A program made the position numbers and the translations under genes. Of a stretch of DNA of 8,440 nucleotides, positions 7,051 through 8,440 are shown piece after piece. Position 1 is the stretch's first letter; every line of letters begins with the position of its first letter. The DNA is from Rickettsiales bacterium. GTDB lineage: Bacteria; Pseudomonadota; Alphaproteobacteria; Rs-D84; CACZYB01. The stretch is taken from positions 1 to 8,440 of the forward strand of contig JAITSG010000017.1 in NCBI GenBank assembly GCA_031288035.1, in the 5' to 3' direction. A model generated the notes under the pieces. It did no database searches. It was given only the letters and a program-made list of their open reading frames with translations, and had not been told where the DNA came from.

Positions 7051-7062
7051 AAAATCATATAA

Positions 7063-8028
7063 TCATATTATTTCGGTTATCGCGCGGACGTTCCCCTCGC
7101 GCCCTATCTGCACCACGTGGAGGCGCTCGCGCATTTCGCGCAAGGTCCTGTCCTGGTCGAGCTCCGGGAACGTGTGCAGTATGCGGTCGACGAACGACTT
7201 GTACGCGCCCTCGGCGCTCTCCGCATGTATGGTCGCGTAGAAATTCTTGTGGCCCGTGCTCATCAGCTCCCATACCGCCGAGGCGTTCTCGGTCGAAATC
7301 TCGCCCGCCATCACCGCGTCCGGACTCATGCGCACCACCAGGTCTATCACGTCCTTGTAGGCGAACTGGTTCACCTGCTGCGTGCGCGACAGGACTATAT
7401 GCACATGGTTCTTCTGCGGCACGACAAGCTCGCGCGCGTCCTCTATCGTTATCACGCGCAGCTCCCGGCTCAAAAGCTTCAGGATGTTGTTCAGGAACGT
7501 GGTCTTTCCCGTCGCGGTGGCGCCGGAAATCAATATGTGCGCGCCGCTTTTTATAAGCGCCATCAGGCGCTCGTACGCGCCGTCGGGAAGCTTGGCCACG
7601 TTCCTGTCGAGCTTCTTCAAATCCATGCCCGGGGCGAGGCCGTAATCGGCGAAGTCGAACGCCGCGTCCTCGGTCTTCACGCGCACGGCGAGCGCGACGC
7701 CGCCGTCGAAATCGTCGGCGCCGTACATGACGTTCTTTCCGGCGACGGCGGAAAACCTGTGCTCGCCGGGGATGGTCGCGTACACGACCGGAACGCCCCC
7801 GACCGGATCGAACGGAACCTCGTACACGTTCGCCACTATGCTCATCACGTCTGTCAGATATTCGCGGGTCAGCGCCTTGTCCGCCTGCGCCACCCACGGA
7901 TTCTCGCGCCGGCCGCGGAGGCGCAGCCAGACCTCGCCGGGAGCGTTCACGGCGATCTCCTCTATATTCGGCTGGGAATACCAGTTAGCGAGGCGGGCAA
8001 GGGCGGCGTTCAGGACTTCGTTGGCCAT
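7063..8028 (-). CDS. virB11: VirB11-family type IV secretion ATPase (321 aa)
   Basis: VirB11 ATPases form hexameric rings at the inner face of the cytoplasmic membrane and power pilus assembly and substrate transfer by type IV secretion systems. The length of 321 residues is normal for the family. Residues 1-150 are the N-terminal domain (NIEEIAVNAPGEVWL is typical). The C-terminal RecA-like domain has the Walker A motif GATATGKTT (169-177), the Asp box RVITIEDARELV (191-202), the Walker B region LVVRMSPDAVMAGEI (230-244) and the His box STGHKNFYATIHAES (257-271). Walker B ends in AGEIST where relatives usually have GE(V/L)RG, a mild deviation. Related TadA/CpaF and GspE ATPases are less likely because the N-terminal domain is short and lacks their extensions. 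No other VirB genes are in the window. There is no ribosome site before the ATG, and the promoter predicts a leaderless mRNA. Confidence 0.93.
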   Translation of the reverse strand: MANEVLNAALARLANWYSQPNIEEIAVNAPGEVWLRLRGRRENPWVAQADKALTREYLTDVMSIVANVYEVPFDPVGGVPVVYATIPGEHRFSAVAGKNVMYGADDFDGGVALAVRVKTEDAAFDFADYGLAPGMDLKKLDRNVAKLPDGAYERLMALIKSGAHILISGATATGKTTFLNNILKLLSRELRVITIEDARELVVPQKNHVHIVLSRTQQVNQFAYKDVIDLVVRMSPDAVMAGEISTENASAVWELMSTGHKNFYATIHAESAEGAYKSFVDRILHTFPELDQDRTLREMRERLHVVQIGREGNVRAITEII

Positions 8029-8034
8029 GCGAGG

Positions 8035-8063
8035 ATATTACCACGAATCGCGCTTGCCGGCAA
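8035..8063 (-). promoter_or_regulatory. virB11 promoter, predicted leaderless
   Basis: On the minus strand TTGCCG (8063-8058) is followed after 17 bp by TAATAT (8040-8035). The usual start point seven bases further is position 8028, the A of the ATG itself. The absence of any AGG-like ribosome site before the start agrees with a leaderless transcript. Confidence 0.65.
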
Positions 8064-8082
8064 CGCCTTTTTTTGCTATACT
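8054..8082 (+). promoter_or_regulatory. Promoter of the divergent plus-strand gene
   Basis: TTGCCG (8054-8059) and TATACT (8077-8082) are separated by 17 bp. The -35 box lies in the 10-bp palindrome TTGCCGGCAA (8054-8063), which also supplies the -35 box of virB11 on the other strand; the two boxes overlap by two bases. Transcription would start near 8089. Confidence 0.7.
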
Positions 8083-8089
8083 ACCAATC

Positions 8090-8118
8090 GGAATCCGCCG
8101 CCTGCGCCGCGGATTTCC
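8090..8118 (+). promoter_or_regulatory. Leader hairpin next to the ribosome site of the 8133 gene
   Basis: AATCCGC (8092-8098) pairs with GCGGATT (8109-8115) around a 10-base loop, and flanking GG and CC can extend the stem past a one-base bulge. It begins at about the predicted transcript start and ends one base before the ribosome site AAGGAGG (8119-8125). It could stabilise the 5' end or tune ribosome access. No ligand-binding class is recognisable and there is no T-run, so it is not a terminator. Confidence 0.45.
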
Positions 8119-8132
8119 AAGGAGGCCGTACA

Positions 8133-8440
8133 ATGAAAATAAGCAACGCGACAAGCCAGCCGCCGGAACTAGCCCTGTACGACGCCATGATGGCGCGCGC
8201 TCCGGCGGCCAAGTCCGCGCTCGACGCTTTCCGCGCGGCGGCGGAGGCCGCGCAGTCGATAATGGACAGGCGAAAGGCCGACCCGGCGGCGCTTTCCGCA
8301 ACATCGGCCGAAATACTCTCGGGGCTCCTGGGCCAGCGGGACGTTTTCGTGTGCGCGCGACGGGATTCCAACTTCGGCCCCATATCCGCCCTGGCCCCGT
8401 CCGTGTCCATGCTCAGGATACACGCGGCGCCCAGGCTTTC
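8133..8440 (+). CDS. Hypothetical protein, N-terminal 102 residues (runs off window)
   Basis: I do not recognise the family. The ATG at 8133 has a very strong ribosome site, AAGGAGG, seven bases upstream and a good promoter before that. The frame is open for 102 codons to the window edge. The N-terminus MKISNATSQPPELALYDAMM is polar and has no signal peptide. Residues about 18-65 are alanine-rich and helical (AKSALDAFRAAAEAAQSIMD), followed by SAEILSGLLGQRDVFVCARRD and a part that could be beta (SVSMLRIHAAPRLS). The protein is probably cytosolic. It is divergent from virB11 and shares the -35 palindrome with it, so the two may be coregulated. Antisense open frames over this stretch lack ribosome sites. 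Confidence 0.8.
   Translation, partial: MKISNATSQPPELALYDAMMARAPAAKSALDAFRAAAEAAQSIMDRRKADPAALSATSAEILSGLLGQRDVFVCARRDSNFGPISALAPSVSMLRIHAAPRL

Larger units (their letters stand above)
6819..7062. other. AT-rich intergenic region with A7 and G9 homopolymer tracts
   Basis: This 244-bp gap is conspicuously AT-rich from about 6880 to 7062, against GC-rich genes on both sides. It holds the operon promoter, a run of seven A (6936-6942) and a run of nine G (6949-6957). I see no open reading frame with a ribosome site and no tRNA-like fold. The tracts lie about 40 bp upstream of the promoter's -35 box. Confidence 0.7.

Noticed and set aside
7117..8136. 339-codon plus-strand open frame opposite virB11
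   Set aside because: The minus strand carries Walker A, Walker B, Asp and His boxes in order; the plus frame is a shadow.

Overview
This is a GC-rich bacterial chromosome segment with dense minus-strand genes, standard Shine-Dalgarno sites and several sigma-70-type promoters with 17-bp spacers. The leucyl-tRNA synthetase resembles the subtype of Clostridia and candidate-phylum bacteria rather than the classical proteobacterial one. Coding sequence uses many AGG and ATA codons despite the high GC. A VirB11-type ATPase and two large exported coiled-coil proteins suggest a cell with a type IV secretion or pilus apparatus. I cannot fix the phylum; an uncultured or poorly sampled lineage fits best.

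Layout. Positions 1-915 (minus) hold the N-terminal 305 codons of leuS, cut by the window edge. It is divergent from a 127-aa one-membrane-segment protein of unknown function (999-1382, plus); their promoters have directly abutting -35 boxes. The small gene ends 10 bp from the end of a minus-strand toxin-antitoxin pair: a ParD-like antitoxin (1669-1914) and a YafQ/RelE-type toxin (1393-1629). The pair has a strong promoter and an operator-like inverted repeat over its -10 box. The toxin looks damaged: its expected overlapping start is out of frame, and the last catalytic His of the family is Arg.

Positions 2098-6818 (minus) form a two-gene operon of exported proteins of 619 and 941 residues. 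Both have a signal peptide, a basic Arg-Ser-Gly-Gly-Thr repeat segment, long charged coiled coils, and a C-terminal beta-rich module opening with Pro-Gly/Ala-Gly-Val/Ile-Tyr. The 941-residue protein ends in a poly-glycine-rich domain interrupted by a 70-residue glycine/alanine hydrophobic stretch. A strong intrinsic terminator (2048-2074) closes the operon. Its promoter lies in an AT-rich 244-bp gap that also carries A7 and G9 homopolymer tracts.

Positions 7063-8028 (minus) encode a VirB11-family ATPase without other type IV secretion genes in view. Its promoter places the start of transcription on the ATG, so the mRNA is probably leaderless. Its -35 box overlaps, through a 10-bp palindrome, the -35 box of a divergent unknown gene (8133 onward, plus) that runs off the window.

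The most novel content is the pair of RSGG-repeat exported proteins beside the lone VirB11 gene. A role in a cell-surface structure or as secretion substrates is a working hypothesis only.
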